Assembly: GCF_014836845.1 (NCBI RefSeq)
Contig: NZ_JACSQA010000022.1
Location: 1-55,822, forward strand
Direction: 5' to 3'
DNA from: Ureibacillus galli
Lineage (GTDB): Bacteria; Bacillota; Bacilli; Bacillales_A; Planococcaceae
Length of the DNA: 55,822 nucleotides
Positions within the stretch are counted from its first letter, which is position 1. Each line of letters opens with the position of its first letter. Under the pieces are notes generated by a model. It worked only from the letters and a program-made list of their open reading frames with translations. It did no database searches and had not been told where the DNA came from. The translations under genes were made by a program, and so were the position numbers. Shown here piece after piece: positions 34,177-42,739 of the stretch.

Positions 34177-34400
34177 TGATGAACCAACTCGATGTGGGAG
34201 ATGATTTCATTTACATCTCCAATAAACTTCCCTTCATGTTCTAAAACAGGGACTGTTAAAAAGCCCGCATCGATTAACCGTTGTTTTTCAGTTTCATTAT
34301 GATCAATATTAATAATCTCTACGTCTAATCCTGCTTGTTGTATTTCTGTTTTTACCCACATACATTTTGGGCAAATTGTTTTCGTAAATAGTTTCATCAT
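34173..34400 (-). CDS. nrdH: NrdH glutaredoxin-like electron donor
   Basis: The 75 residues have the redox motif CPKC (about 10-13), the cis-Pro 'TVPVL' and C-terminal 'FIGDVNEI', as in NrdH redoxins, which reduce NrdE via thioredoxin reductase. Two consecutive ATG codons follow GAGGG; which is used is not decidable. First gene of nrdHIEF. Confidence 0.9.
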   Translation of the reverse strand: MMKLFTKTICPKCMWVKTEIQQAGLDVEIINIDHNETEKQRLIDAGFLTVPVLEHEGKFIGDVNEIISHIELVHQ

Positions 34401-34501
34401 ACTAATCCCTCTTTCTTAAATCTATTAAACTTATATTAATTGCTGATGTTAGACAAAGTTTTGTATTTGCGCTAATCAGCTTTTACAAACGTAATTCGAA
34501 C

Positions 34502-34544
34502 GTTAAAATAATAAAAGGCTATCTCTTCGAAAAGAAATAGCCTT
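34502..34544 (-). terminator. Riboswitch expression-platform terminator before nrdHIEF
   Basis: AAGGCTATCTCTT and AAGAAATAGCCTT form a stem with one mismatch, T-rich on the minus strand. It lies between the cobalamin aptamer and nrdH, so ligand binding should favour this terminator. Confidence 0.85.
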
Positions 34545-34620
34545 AATGGAAACGTTCGTAAAATTGAAAAATAGTAACGTCTCCATTTCTCAATCCCCGA
34601 AGAAATGTCATCGCATTTTT

Positions 34621-34757
34621 ATAGGCAGGTCTCCTGGCTTAGCTTCATTCTCCGATTCCCTTCCCATGCAAATGCACAGTGGCATTAAAAATCTTCGTCA
34701 GCTTCACAGTTGCGGGGGCAGCGTCGGGATTCTGACCGAACTTCCCTTTTAAACTAC
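34621..34757 (-). promoter_or_regulatory. Cobalamin (B12) riboswitch upstream of nrdHIEF
   Basis: Minus-strand aptamer with the conserved B12-box segment 'AGCCAGGAGACCTGCC' at its 3' side and the upstream core 'GCAACTGTGAAGC', 'GCCACTGTGC' and 'GGGAAGG' pieces of the class. With the downstream terminator it should shut off class Ib RNR when adenosylcobalamin is plentiful. That logic fits a genome that also carries a B12-dependent class II reductase. Confidence 0.88.
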
Positions 34758-34759
34758 AT

Positions 34760-34788
34760 ATAGTAGTACCTAACAAAAATGAACACAA
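34760..34788 (-). promoter_or_regulatory. Probable SigA promoter of the nrd riboswitch transcript
   Basis: On the minus strand TTGTGT is followed after 17 bases by TACTAT, directly upstream of the aptamer. Confidence 0.55.
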
Positions 34789-34975
34789 TATATAGTTTTT
34801 ATCTTCTGGAATTAGTTTAGCATACTCCCCAGGATTATGTAAATGAATAAAATCGCCTTTTCCAATTCATACCCTTTTAAACCCTTATTCTACTTTGTTT
34901 TACATATGAAAAATAAAAAATCTACTGATTCAAAATTCAAATTATGCTATAACAAAAAATACAGAGGTGAGGTTT

Positions 34976-36415
34976 ATGACGATAACCATTTTAATTACGA
35001 GTGACTTACATGGTAGATTAGATCGTTTTGAGCAACTATTTCATCAAATGAAAAGTTTAAAAGCCGATTTAGTCATCGATAATGGAGACTTTTTAGACGG
35101 TAGCCCAGCCACATTTTATTACAAGCATATAAATTACAAGGAAATCCATCCTATGATTACCCTTGCAAACGAATTGTATGATGTGGCAGTTTACGGTAAC
35201 CACGAATTGAATGACCATCTTCCGAAAATCAAAAAGTTACACTCCCAATTTCAATTTCCTTGGATTAGTTGTAATATTGGGAACTTTTCCAAACCCTATT
35301 TCACCAAAATCATTGAAGGAAAAAAATTTATTGTCATTGGTGCTACAACCCAATTCACCCCACTATGGGATGAACACGGATATTTAACTGAACTTCCATT
35401 CCAATCCGCTCTAAAGTCGATTCAACATTGGGTTACTTTTGTAAAGACTTATGAAAAACCCGATTATTTAATCGTTTCCTATCATGGTGGATTCTCAGAA
35501 GACCCTTTAACAGGAGATGTTTTTCAAGAACGTATAGGTGAAAATGAAGCAAATGAAATTTTAGAGTTAACGGAAGATATCGACCTCCTTATAACAGGAC
35601 ATCAACATTTATATTTCAATAAGAGGATTCGCCAAACATTAACGGTTCAGCCGGCTTCCCACGGAAAAGGCTTTATCGAAATTCAAGTAAACTTCCACGG
35701 TGAAATGAAACAAAGTCTCGCTAAATTCCACCAGTTAAAAGCTATCCAGCCATCCTATCCTTCAGAGGTAGAGCAATGGTTAGATGAAGAAATTACTTAC
35801 ATAGTACAAGATTATACATACCAAGGATTATTAAATGCTCGTTTATCGAGCCACCCTTATATACAGCTGCTTCATGACATGCAGATGAAGGCAACAGGTG
35901 CCCAAATTTCCGTATGTGATTTATCTTTCTTAGAAAAGGGAGGATTTAAAGGAAGCATTACGAACCGAGATATCGTATTAAATACGAGAGAACATACCCT
36001 TAAAGTTATTTCCTTATCAGGATTTGAAATAAAGCAGTTGATGGAAAGTAGTGCTGCGATTTTTGATTTGAACAAAAATGGAGAAATCGATTTTCGGACG
36101 AATGTCTATCCTGGAACGCCCCAACCTTATCAGTATGATTTTTGGGGAGGTCTCTCTTATACAATCGATATAAGGAATCCTATTGGAAATCGAGTAAAGG
36201 ATATTTCCTTTAAAGGTGAGCCGATAAAAGAAGAAATAAATTATATGGTTGTCCTAAACAGTTATCGATTAACTGGCTATGATTTCCCATTATTAAAAGA
36301 TCGGGATATTCTTTACGAAACAGCTAGTACAGTTCCCTTCCTACTAAAAGATTATTTAAAAAAGGATATGCCTATTGATGTACCGCATCACGGGTCATTT
36401 AAAGTAATTTATTAA
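34976..36415 (+). CDS. Bifunctional metallophosphatase/5'-nucleotidase
   Basis: The 479 residues have an N-terminal calcineurin-like metallophosphoesterase domain with 'TSDLHGRLD', 'DNGDFLDG', 'YGNHELND' and 'ITGHQHLY' metal motifs, and a C-terminal 5'-nucleotidase substrate domain (from about 270, e.g. 'YDFWGGLSYTID'). No signal peptide, so intracellular, unlike secreted UshA-type enzymes. The ATG follows GAGGTGAGG; a GTG nine bases earlier is not supported. Single-gene unit. Confidence 0.87.
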   Translation: MTITILITSDLHGRLDRFEQLFHQMKSLKADLVIDNGDFLDGSPATFYYKHINYKEIHPMITLANELYDVAVYGNHELNDHLPKIKKLHSQFQFPWISCNIGNFSKPYFTKIIEGKKFIVIGATTQFTPLWDEHGYLTELPFQSALKSIQHWVTFVKTYEKPDYLIVSYHGGFSEDPLTGDVFQERIGENEANEILELTEDIDLLITGHQHLYFNKRIRQTLTVQPASHGKGFIEIQVNFHGEMKQSLAKFHQLKAIQPSYPSEVEQWLDEEITYIVQDYTYQGLLNARLSSHPYIQLLHDMQMKATGAQISVCDLSFLEKGGFKGSITNRDIVLNTREHTLKVISLSGFEIKQLMESSAAIFDLNKNGEIDFRTNVYPGTPQPYQYDFWGGLSYTIDIRNPIGNRVKDISFKGEPIKEEINYMVVLNSYRLTGYDFPLLKDRDILYETASTVPFLLKDYLKKDMPIDVPHHGSFKVIY

Positions 36416-36443
36416 AAGAAAAAGCCCTCCAAAATTGGAGGGC
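36414..36443 (-). terminator. Terminator after the YjcZ-like gene
   Basis: GCCCTCC/GGAGGGC stem with a six-base loop and a T-rich minus-strand tail. It also lies just past the plus-strand metallophosphatase stop, where it has no T-run. Confidence 0.8.
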
Positions 36444-36456
36444 CCTCACTGGTTAA

Positions 36457-36600
36457 TTAGTAGCCACCGTAGCCACCGTTCCAGAAATAAGCACCAACAA
36501 TAATTAATAGGATGAATAAAACAACTAGTAATGCAAAGCCTGAGCCATTGCCATAGTCGTTACCGCCGTAACCGTAATCACCACCAACGTTTTTACCCAA
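36457..36600 (-). CDS. YjcZ-family sporulation peptide
   Basis: A 47-residue product, '[19 protein letters not shown]' followed by a hydrophobic helix '[20 protein letters not shown]' and a Gly/Tyr tail 'NGGYGGY', typical of YjcZ-like sporulation membrane peptides. TTG start, with GGAGGTG six bases upstream; no ATG is available. Such genes are usually transcribed late in the mother cell. Confidence 0.75.
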   Translation of the reverse strand: MGKNVGGDYGYGGNDYGNGSGFALLVVLFILLIIVGAYFWNGGYGGY

Positions 36601-37189
36601 ATCGAACACCTCCTCATATTCATTTCAATACATCATATGTAATCTTGATGGCGAGAACTAGACGAATGTATTGGTCGTGAATTTTTTAAATTTTCTTCAT
36701 TCCTTACTCCAGTTAAATAGTAATATGAGAGAAATACGATGAAAGTATAAAAATAGATGAAAGTGAAGGATTTCAGTTATTCCAGAACTAAATATTACTG
36801 TCTTTCGCGACAAGTCTAAGTAAAAATAACTTCAAACTTTCTAATGAAAATATACTAATCCTCTAAAGACTAACCAACACCCACTCCACAACAACTTTAA
36901 ATATATTAATACTTTAAAAATTCTAGAAGCTCCTTAGTTCTTTTTGAATGAAGGAGTTTTTTAAGTAAACGACTTCATTCAAAAACTTAGAATTTGCGTA
37001 GAATTTCCCACTAACCATTAGGTAATTTATACTTTTTTCTATTTACCTTAAATTCTTCTAAAACCCTTCTACTCCAAACAATTCTAACTATTATTCTAGC
37101 AATTGATTACGCAAATTAGAGGTTTCATCTATTTGATTCGAGGAATACATTAAATAGTTACAACATTTAGATAAATGGAGGAATTTTAC
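36601..37189. other. Intergenic region between the YjcZ-like and large catalase genes
   Basis: About 590 AT-rich bases without a convincing gene. An orphan terminator-like hairpin (CTCCTT 36930-36935 with AAGGAG 36951-36956, then six T on the plus strand) could be a leader attenuator or an old terminator. PerR-like AT-rich dyads occur around 37060-37100 but none is a good 7-1-7 match. Upstream of the YjcZ gene a CATATGAT element resembles a mother-cell sigma -10. Confidence 0.4.
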
Positions 37190-39181
37190 ATGAGTAATAA
37201 AAAACTACGTCAATTGGAAGCGTATAAGGTGGATGACAATAATAAACCCCTTTCAACAAATCAAGGTCTACTCGTGTCTGAAGATGAACATTCATTGAAA
37301 ATTGGTTCACGTGGTCCGACGATTATGGAGGATTTCCATTTCCGAGAAAAGATGACTCACTTTGACCATGAACGTATTCCAGAACGTGTGGTCCATGCAA
37401 GAGGAACAGCTGCTCACGGTGTTTTCGAATGTTATGAAGATGCGAGTGACATCACAAAAGCTAACTTCTTATCAGCTAAAGGGAAACAAACACCCGTTTT
37501 CGTTCGTTTCTCTACAGTAGCAGGATCTCGTGGTTCTGCGGATACTGTACGTGATGTTCGTGGATTTGCTACAAAATTTTATACGGAGGAAGGAAATTAT
37601 GATCTAGTGGGCAATAATATTCCCGTTTTCTTTGTACAGGATGCCATTAAATTTCCAGATTTTGTACATGCAGTAAAACCCGAACCTCATAATGAAATTC
37701 CACAAGCGCAAAGTGCCCATGACACTTTCTGGGATTTTATCGCGAACAATCAAGAAAGCGCCCATATGGTAATGTGGCATCTGTCTGACCGTGCTATTCC
37801 TCGCAGTTATCGTATGATGGAAGGTTTTGGCGTAAACACGTATCGTTTTGTCAATGCAGCGGGCAAATCCCATTTTGTAAAATTCCATTGGAAACCGAAA
37901 TTAGGCGTACATTCACTCGTTTGGGATGAAGCCCAAAAAATTGCCGGAAAAGATCCTGACTTCCATCGTCGTGATTTATATGAAAACATCGAACAAGGGA
38001 ATTTCCCAGAATACGAACTAGGTGTCCAACTAATAGCTGAAGAAGATGAATTCAAATTCGACTTCGATATACTAGATCCGACGAAAATTTGGCCTGAGGA
38101 AGAAGTACCTGTTCGTATCTTAGGCAAAATGATACTGAATAAAAATGTAGATAATTTCTTTGCTGAAACAGAACAAGTTGCTTTCCATGTAGGACATGTT
38201 GTACCTGGCATTGATTTTTCAAACGATCCTTTACTACAAGGACGTTTATTCTCTTATACAGATACACAGTTGATTCGGTTAGGTGGTCCTAACTTCCATG
38301 AGCTACCTATCAATCGCCCAGTATGTCCATTCCATAATAATCAGCGAGATGGATATGGACGTCAAACCATTAACGTCGGACCTGTAAGCTATCATAAAAA
38401 TTCAATTCAACAAAATACACCTAGTCCAGTTTCTCCTAATGATGGAGGATATGAACATTATCAAGAGAAAGTTGAAGGTGTAAAGATACGGGCAAGAAGC
38501 AAATCATTCGAGGATCATTTTTCTCAAGCTCGTATGTTTTGGTTAAGTATGACAGATATTGAAAAGGAACATATTCTTAAAGCCTTTAGTTTTGAGGTAG
38601 GAAAAGTAACTCGTGTGGATATTCGTCAGCAAGTAGTCGATATGTTTGCGAACGTTGATGTAGATTTAGCTACACAACTTGCTATGAATGTAGGAGTTCA
38701 ACCGCCAAAAATCAAACAACATGTTCAAATAAACAAAACTTCTCCTGCTGTTAGCATGTATGCCAACCCTATATTCTCAACAGAAACAAAAAAGGTAGCA
38801 ATGATTATTAATGAGACAACCGAAGACTTAGCCCAAATTATGAATGCATTAAAAGCTCAAAAAATAACAGTTGAATTAGTTAGTGATAAACAACAAACCA
38901 TTCTTGGATTTACGGTAGACCATACGATGGATACAACTTCTCCCGTTCTTTACGACGGAGTCATCATTGCAGGGAAGTTTAATAATCCAAAAACTAAAAA
39001 TAAATTAAACCACTTCATTGATGAGACATACAATCATTACAAACCACTTGCCCTTTTAGTGCAACCAAATTCTACTCAACAAGTACAACCTGGTGACGAA
39101 GGAATTGTCCAAACCGTGGAATCTTTCATTGAAGCCCTACGTATTGGACGTCATTGGAATCGTGCAACAGCCATTGGCTAA
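37190..39181 (+). CDS. katE: Large-subunit monofunctional catalase (KatE/HPII type)
   Basis: The 663-residue heme catalase has catalytic His69 in 'VVHARGTAAHG', the distal Asn region 'VGNNIPVFFVQD', and proximal heme Tyr in 'RLFSYTDTQ'. After about residue 510 a flavodoxin-like C-terminal domain ('KKVAMIINETTEDLAQIMNAL') marks the large-subunit clade. It disproportionates H2O2. The ATG follows GGAGG; an upstream ATG five codons earlier lies over the ribosome site. Such enzymes are often SigB- or spore-controlled in Bacillus, but no promoter was assignable here. Confidence 0.9.
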   Translation: MSNKKLRQLEAYKVDDNNKPLSTNQGLLVSEDEHSLKIGSRGPTIMEDFHFREKMTHFDHERIPERVVHARGTAAHGVFECYEDASDITKANFLSAKGKQTPVFVRFSTVAGSRGSADTVRDVRGFATKFYTEEGNYDLVGNNIPVFFVQDAIKFPDFVHAVKPEPHNEIPQAQSAHDTFWDFIANNQESAHMVMWHLSDRAIPRSYRMMEGFGVNTYRFVNAAGKSHFVKFHWKPKLGVHSLVWDEAQKIAGKDPDFHRRDLYENIEQGNFPEYELGVQLIAEEDEFKFDFDILDPTKIWPEEEVPVRILGKMILNKNVDNFFAETEQVAFHVGHVVPGIDFSNDPLLQGRLFSYTDTQLIRLGGPNFHELPINRPVCPFHNNQRDGYGRQTINVGPVSYHKNSIQQNTPSPVSPNDGGYEHYQEKVEGVKIRARSKSFEDHFSQARMFWLSMTDIEKEHILKAFSFEVGKVTRVDIRQQVVDMFANVDVDLATQLAMNVGVQPPKIKQHVQINKTSPAVSMYANPIFSTETKKVAMIINETTEDLAQIMNALKAQKITVELVSDKQQTILGFTVDHTMDTTSPVLYDGVIIAGKFNNPKTKNKLNHFIDETYNHYKPLALLVQPNSTQQVQPGDEGIVQTVESFIEALRIGRHWNRATAIG

Positions 39182-39237
39182 TAAATAATGAGATTAACTT
39201 ATTTCACTTTCGTTTAGTTGCATCTTTAGATAGAAAC

Positions 39238-39279
39238 AATAAAAAGAGCATGTTTTGATTCGCTTTCAAAACATGCTCT
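39238..39279. terminator. Terminator after the large catalase
   Basis: A perfect 14-bp stem, AGAGCATGTTTTGA with TCAAAACATGCTCT, around a seven-base loop; T runs are weak on the plus strand and good on the minus strand, so it may serve the converging carboxypeptidase unit as well. Confidence 0.75.
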
Positions 39280-39471
39280 CAAATTTGTACACTTCTTAAC
39301 TAATACCACTCAAACTCACGAAAAGTCTTTTAGAAGGTTGTCATTTACTATGTCAAATAAAGAAATGATGTAAATTAAACAAAACAAGAATCGAAGAACT
39401 GGGACAACAATAGAAAGAGATTGTCCCCAATAAATTTAAGAAGATAGCCAAAAAAAACTATCACTTAATTA

Positions 39472-40785
39472 TTATTCGTTTCTTGATGTTGGATCACTTA
39501 TGGAATTTGAAGCCTCAGGAATATCATCATAAACTTTCGTATCAACTTCATAAACGGAACCATCTGCAAGTCCTTTAAACACTGCGAAGAGTGGTTGAGT
39601 AACCGTTTCTTTCAGCATACCAGCCTGCTTTTGTCCTAACGTTTGGCTTTGACCTTTAATTTCAATTAACATAATGGAAGTATCATTTAGCGCAAACGCC
39701 CCTAAAGCTGTACCAGGTAAGTTTACATCAGGATATTTCTGAACAGCTCCAAAATGGGATTGACCTTTTTGTAATGTTAATGCAGATAAAGCATTGACTT
39801 GTTTCGCAAGTGTCAATACGTCTTCATCCACTTCATACTGCTCACCTGTAAATGGATCTGTATATGGATCAGCAACAGCTGCAGCGAATTGGACAGGTAC
39901 AGATCGATTATCCTCATCAGAAACTGTATTGAAACCACGGTGGTGTACATCTACATATACATCCGGTTGGAACTCTTTGAATACACTTGTTACAGTACGT
40001 GCTTCTGCAGTGACATAGAAACCTCCGTATCTGCTATTATTTGTTGATTTAGAGTTTAAGAACGAAGCGACCTCACTAAGGTCTTGGTTTTCTACTCTAA
40101 AGTCTAAATTTGGATTATAGTCTCGGTTTTGATCATAGCCAGGAATACCGTAAACGACACGCCCTTCATTATTTTGAGCCCTTTCACTACCATCACTATT
40201 GTAGTACCATGGTGCTAATGTATCTGCTGGAAGACCGATATTTTCAGGTAACCATGTTTGATGTGTATAACGTGTAGGGTACCATTTCCCTTCATATTGG
40301 TTATCAGCTCCTTCAGGATTAATACGAGGCATTATCCAGATGGATACGTTTTCTAAAATTTCTTTAACTTCCTTTCCGCTGGAGGAAAGCTTTTGAATAA
40401 TATCAATAGCCGCTTCGGCTCCGATTTGCTCATTTCCATGAATCTGAGCAGTAATTAAAATACGTTTTTTATTTGGATCATTGTCCCCAAATTTCGCTAC
40501 ATAAATTGGTTCCCCTTTATCCGCTTCAGTTTGATAACCATCGGGAGCAAGGTTGGAATATCCAGCAACCTCTAGCTTCATCTTACCATTGGAAGAAGCT
40601 TCGAGCTTTTGCAATTTAGTTGCTAATTCTGCATTTGACATATAACTTGATAGAGAAATATTCTGGTTGTCTTCAATGTAAGGTCCGTTCGGTGTAGATT
40701 GCGGATTTGCGTAGGCTGCAGATGATACACTTACAGTTAGCGCCAACGCTGTTGGTAAGATTACTTTTGAAAACTTCTTTTTCAT
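39472..40785 (-). CDS. Secreted M14 zinc carboxypeptidase (437 residues)
   Basis: Start at the ATG preceded by TAGGAGGGA; the product begins 'MKKKFSKVILPTALALTVSVSSAAYA', a Sec signal peptide with AYA-type cleavage site. Metallocarboxypeptidase motifs: 'HGNEQ' (Zn ligands His and Glu), second Zn His in 'YVDVHHRG', and catalytic Glu in 'IEIKGQ'. The 'RDYNPNLDF' region contains the substrate-binding Arg. It should cleave C-terminal residues or gamma-D-Glu bonds outside the cell. A second, more distant M14 gene lies 315 bases upstream on the same strand. Confidence 0.88.
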   Translation of the reverse strand: MKKKFSKVILPTALALTVSVSSAAYANPQSTPNGPYIEDNQNISLSSYMSNAELATKLQKLEASSNGKMKLEVAGYSNLAPDGYQTEADKGEPIYVAKFGDNDPNKKRILITAQIHGNEQIGAEAAIDIIQKLSSSGKEVKEILENVSIWIMPRINPEGADNQYEGKWYPTRYTHQTWLPENIGLPADTLAPWYYNSDGSERAQNNEGRVVYGIPGYDQNRDYNPNLDFRVENQDLSEVASFLNSKSTNNSRYGGFYVTAEARTVTSVFKEFQPDVYVDVHHRGFNTVSDEDNRSVPVQFAAAVADPYTDPFTGEQYEVDEDVLTLAKQVNALSALTLQKGQSHFGAVQKYPDVNLPGTALGAFALNDTSIMLIEIKGQSQTLGQKQAGMLKETVTQPLFAVFKGLADGSVYEVDTKVYDDIPEASNSISDPTSRNE

Positions 40786-41041
40786 AAAATCCCTCCTAAG
40801 TTTACTTGTCCCAATTTCCAATTTATTTTGGGGCTCGAAATAGATTGTACATGATTGGGACGGAAAACAAAACGGAATATTTTATCTTTTCAGAAAATTA
40901 AGTCTTTGTTAATGTAATTTTATTTTGATTAGGGATTACAAGACTAGTAGACAATGCAAACTTTAATATTATTCTCCCCCACCTAGGTAAAATAGAATAT
41001 TTATTCTCAAAATCTTTCATATAAAGATTAATATTTCACAT

Positions 41042-41083
41042 AAAAAAGGAGCCATTTGAAACATTTCATTAAATGGCTCCTTT
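41042..41083 (-). terminator. Terminator after the second M14 gene
   Basis: AAAGGAGCCATTT with AAATGGCTCCTTT forms a 13-bp stem with a 13-base loop, T-rich on the minus strand. It separates the two M14 genes. The remaining DNA between them (about 40800-41040) is AT-rich with no other signal. Confidence 0.85.
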
Positions 41084-41099
41084 CTATTCAATTTTACAG

Positions 41100-42143
41100 T
41101 TATTCTTCAGAAGGACGTTGAGTTTGTGTGTCCAATGTGTCCCAGAAACTAATATCTGCATTGTCAATTGAGCCATCTGCAATTGCTCGAACAGTGGCAT
41201 CAAGAGTCGTAACCGTTTGTTTAATTAAATAACCATTACTTTTTTGACCGATTACCCGAGATGGATCTTCATGGTCGGACATTCCGCGCATTTCAAATAA
41301 TAGTGTCGCGATATCGTATTGAACCGCTGCACCGTTACGGCCAATATTTTCCCCACTTCCACCATTATATTTTCCAATATGGCCCCAACCTGTTGAATCA
41401 ACAGCATTAAATACGACTGCACCAAGTTTTTTTGACTTCTCTAAAACTTCCGGTTTTACATTTGCATTTGTCGGATAGAGCATCGAACCGGATACTAATT
41501 TCCCATCTCGTTCATAATCCGTACCTTGATGATGAAGATCAATCATATAATCAATATCATACTTTTGAAGAACGTTCTCATGAAGTGCTTGTGTTTCAGG
41601 TTGTAATTTATCTACATGATCACGATTCAAGTCAGTTCCAACTGCATTATAACGTGTTAAATGACGTCCTCCATCCGCTACATAATCTTCAAGGGAAAAG
41701 TCTACATCCCCCATTGCACCGTCTGCATTTAACATCGGTACAATTAGGACATTGACATTTTCAAGAACACCTTTTGTTTTATTTGTCCCTAGATGCTTAA
41801 TAAACTCTAATGCACCTTCTGTAGTTAATTGTTCATTTCCATGTTGTTGCGTTAAAAATAGGACAGTTGGATTATTTGGGTTCGTAATATATTTTGCCAA
41901 ATAAATATCTCTATTTTTTACCGTTTGTCCAATTACTTCAAGCTCCATCGCTCCTTGTTTTGCATCTTGTTTTTTGAGGTACTGTACCATTTCTTCGTAA
42001 GTATATAGATTGGACGTTTGAATTGATTCATTTCCATTATAACTTGGACCTTCACCGACCGCATAAACTGGTAAAGCAGCCGGAGCCACAGCCCCTAATG
42101 TCATGATTCCCGTTAACGATAGCGCAAATAATTTCTTTTTCAT
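41100..42143 (-). CDS. Secreted M14 zinc carboxypeptidase (347 residues)
   Basis: ATG after GGAGGGATAAC; signal peptide 'MKKKLFALSLTGIMTLGAVAPAALPVYA'. Zn motifs 'HGNEQ' and 'IDLHHQG', catalytic Glu in 'LFEMRGM', and substrate-binding 'TDLNRDH'. It is shorter than, and divergent from, the neighbour at 39472, so the two are paralogues with separate signals rather than one operon. Extracellular peptide scavenging or cell-wall peptide trimming is likely. Confidence 0.87.
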   Translation of the reverse strand: MKKKLFALSLTGIMTLGAVAPAALPVYAVGEGPSYNGNESIQTSNLYTYEEMVQYLKKQDAKQGAMELEVIGQTVKNRDIYLAKYITNPNNPTVLFLTQQHGNEQLTTEGALEFIKHLGTNKTKGVLENVNVLIVPMLNADGAMGDVDFSLEDYVADGGRHLTRYNAVGTDLNRDHVDKLQPETQALHENVLQKYDIDYMIDLHHQGTDYERDGKLVSGSMLYPTNANVKPEVLEKSKKLGAVVFNAVDSTGWGHIGKYNGGSGENIGRNGAAVQYDIATLLFEMRGMSDHEDPSRVIGQKSNGYLIKQTVTTLDATVRAIADGSIDNADISFWDTLDTQTQRPSEE

Positions 42144-42291
42144 GTTATCCCTCCACATTCAAAAGTCTGAATATTTTTATTATTCATAAATTAATATAAT
42201 CTATTAAACCTTCGAATGTATATAGAAGAAAACTATCATTATTATTAACTAAATATAGTTCATATATCATAAATTACCATTAATGGGTATG

Positions 42292-42492
42292 TTAATTAAA
42301 TTTATTATTATGTCCTAATAGTTCCCTTTTTACCTTTAAATAGGCATAATTAATCTCTTTATAATCATTTTCATGTTCATCGATTAACTGAAGGAGAAAT
42401 TCATTTAACGTTTCGGTTTTCTCACCGAGTATTTTTTCCATAATATATACTTTAAATTGCTCTTCATAAAAAGCGATCGAATGCGATGCCAT
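42292..42492 (-). CDS. Small hypothetical helical protein
   Basis: A 66-residue protein beginning 'MASHSIAFYEEQFKVYIMEK', mostly helical, acidic, no membrane segment. The ATG follows AAGGAG nine bases upstream. A longer frame starting 12 codons further upstream lacks a site. Family not recognised. It lies just downstream of the terminator that ends the metE unit. Confidence 0.55.
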   Translation of the reverse strand: MASHSIAFYEEQFKVYIMEKILGEKTETLNEFLLQLIDEHENDYKEINYAYLKVKRELLGHNNKFN

Positions 42493-42517
42493 CTCTTTCC
42501 ACTCCTTTTCATTCCAT

Positions 42518-42549
42518 AAAAAAAGCATCTTTCCTACTGTGAAAGATGC
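42518..42549 (-). terminator. Terminator downstream of metE and the 26-codon ORF
   Basis: GCATCTTTC with GAAAGATGC around a seven-base loop, followed on the minus strand by seven T. Confidence 0.85.
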
Positions 42550-42573
42550 AGCTATGACAGGTATACATCCTAC

Positions 42574-42654
42574 TCATGAAACAAACTGAACGAGTCCTTC
42601 TTCTCGAAAAATATTTCGCTTATTCATTACATATTGAAGGAGATTGTTTGTCAC
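42574..42654 (-). CDS. Candidate 26-residue peptide downstream of metE
   Basis: A GTG-started ORF of 26 codons ('MTNNLLQYVMNKRNIFREEG') with AAAGGGTG six bases upstream, between metE and the terminator that would end the metE transcript. Amphipathic, basic. No family recognised; the only evidence is the ribosome site and position, so it may be chance. Confidence 0.3.
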   Translation of the reverse strand: MTNNLLQYVMNKRNIFREEGLVQFVS

Positions 42655-42739
42655 ATTCTACACCCTTTGAATAAATAAAGCAGGCGGGTCTATTTACCTT
42701 TACCTACTTTATTTGTTATATTCAGATGTTTTTTATTGT

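Noticed and set aside
34546-34752. Open frame on the plus strand across the nrd cobalamin aptamer
   Set aside because: The segment is explained in full by the structured RNA on the other strand and has no ribosome site.
37060-37110. PerR box upstream of the large catalase
   Set aside because: AT-rich dyads resemble the 7-1-7 motif only partly; mismatches at key positions.
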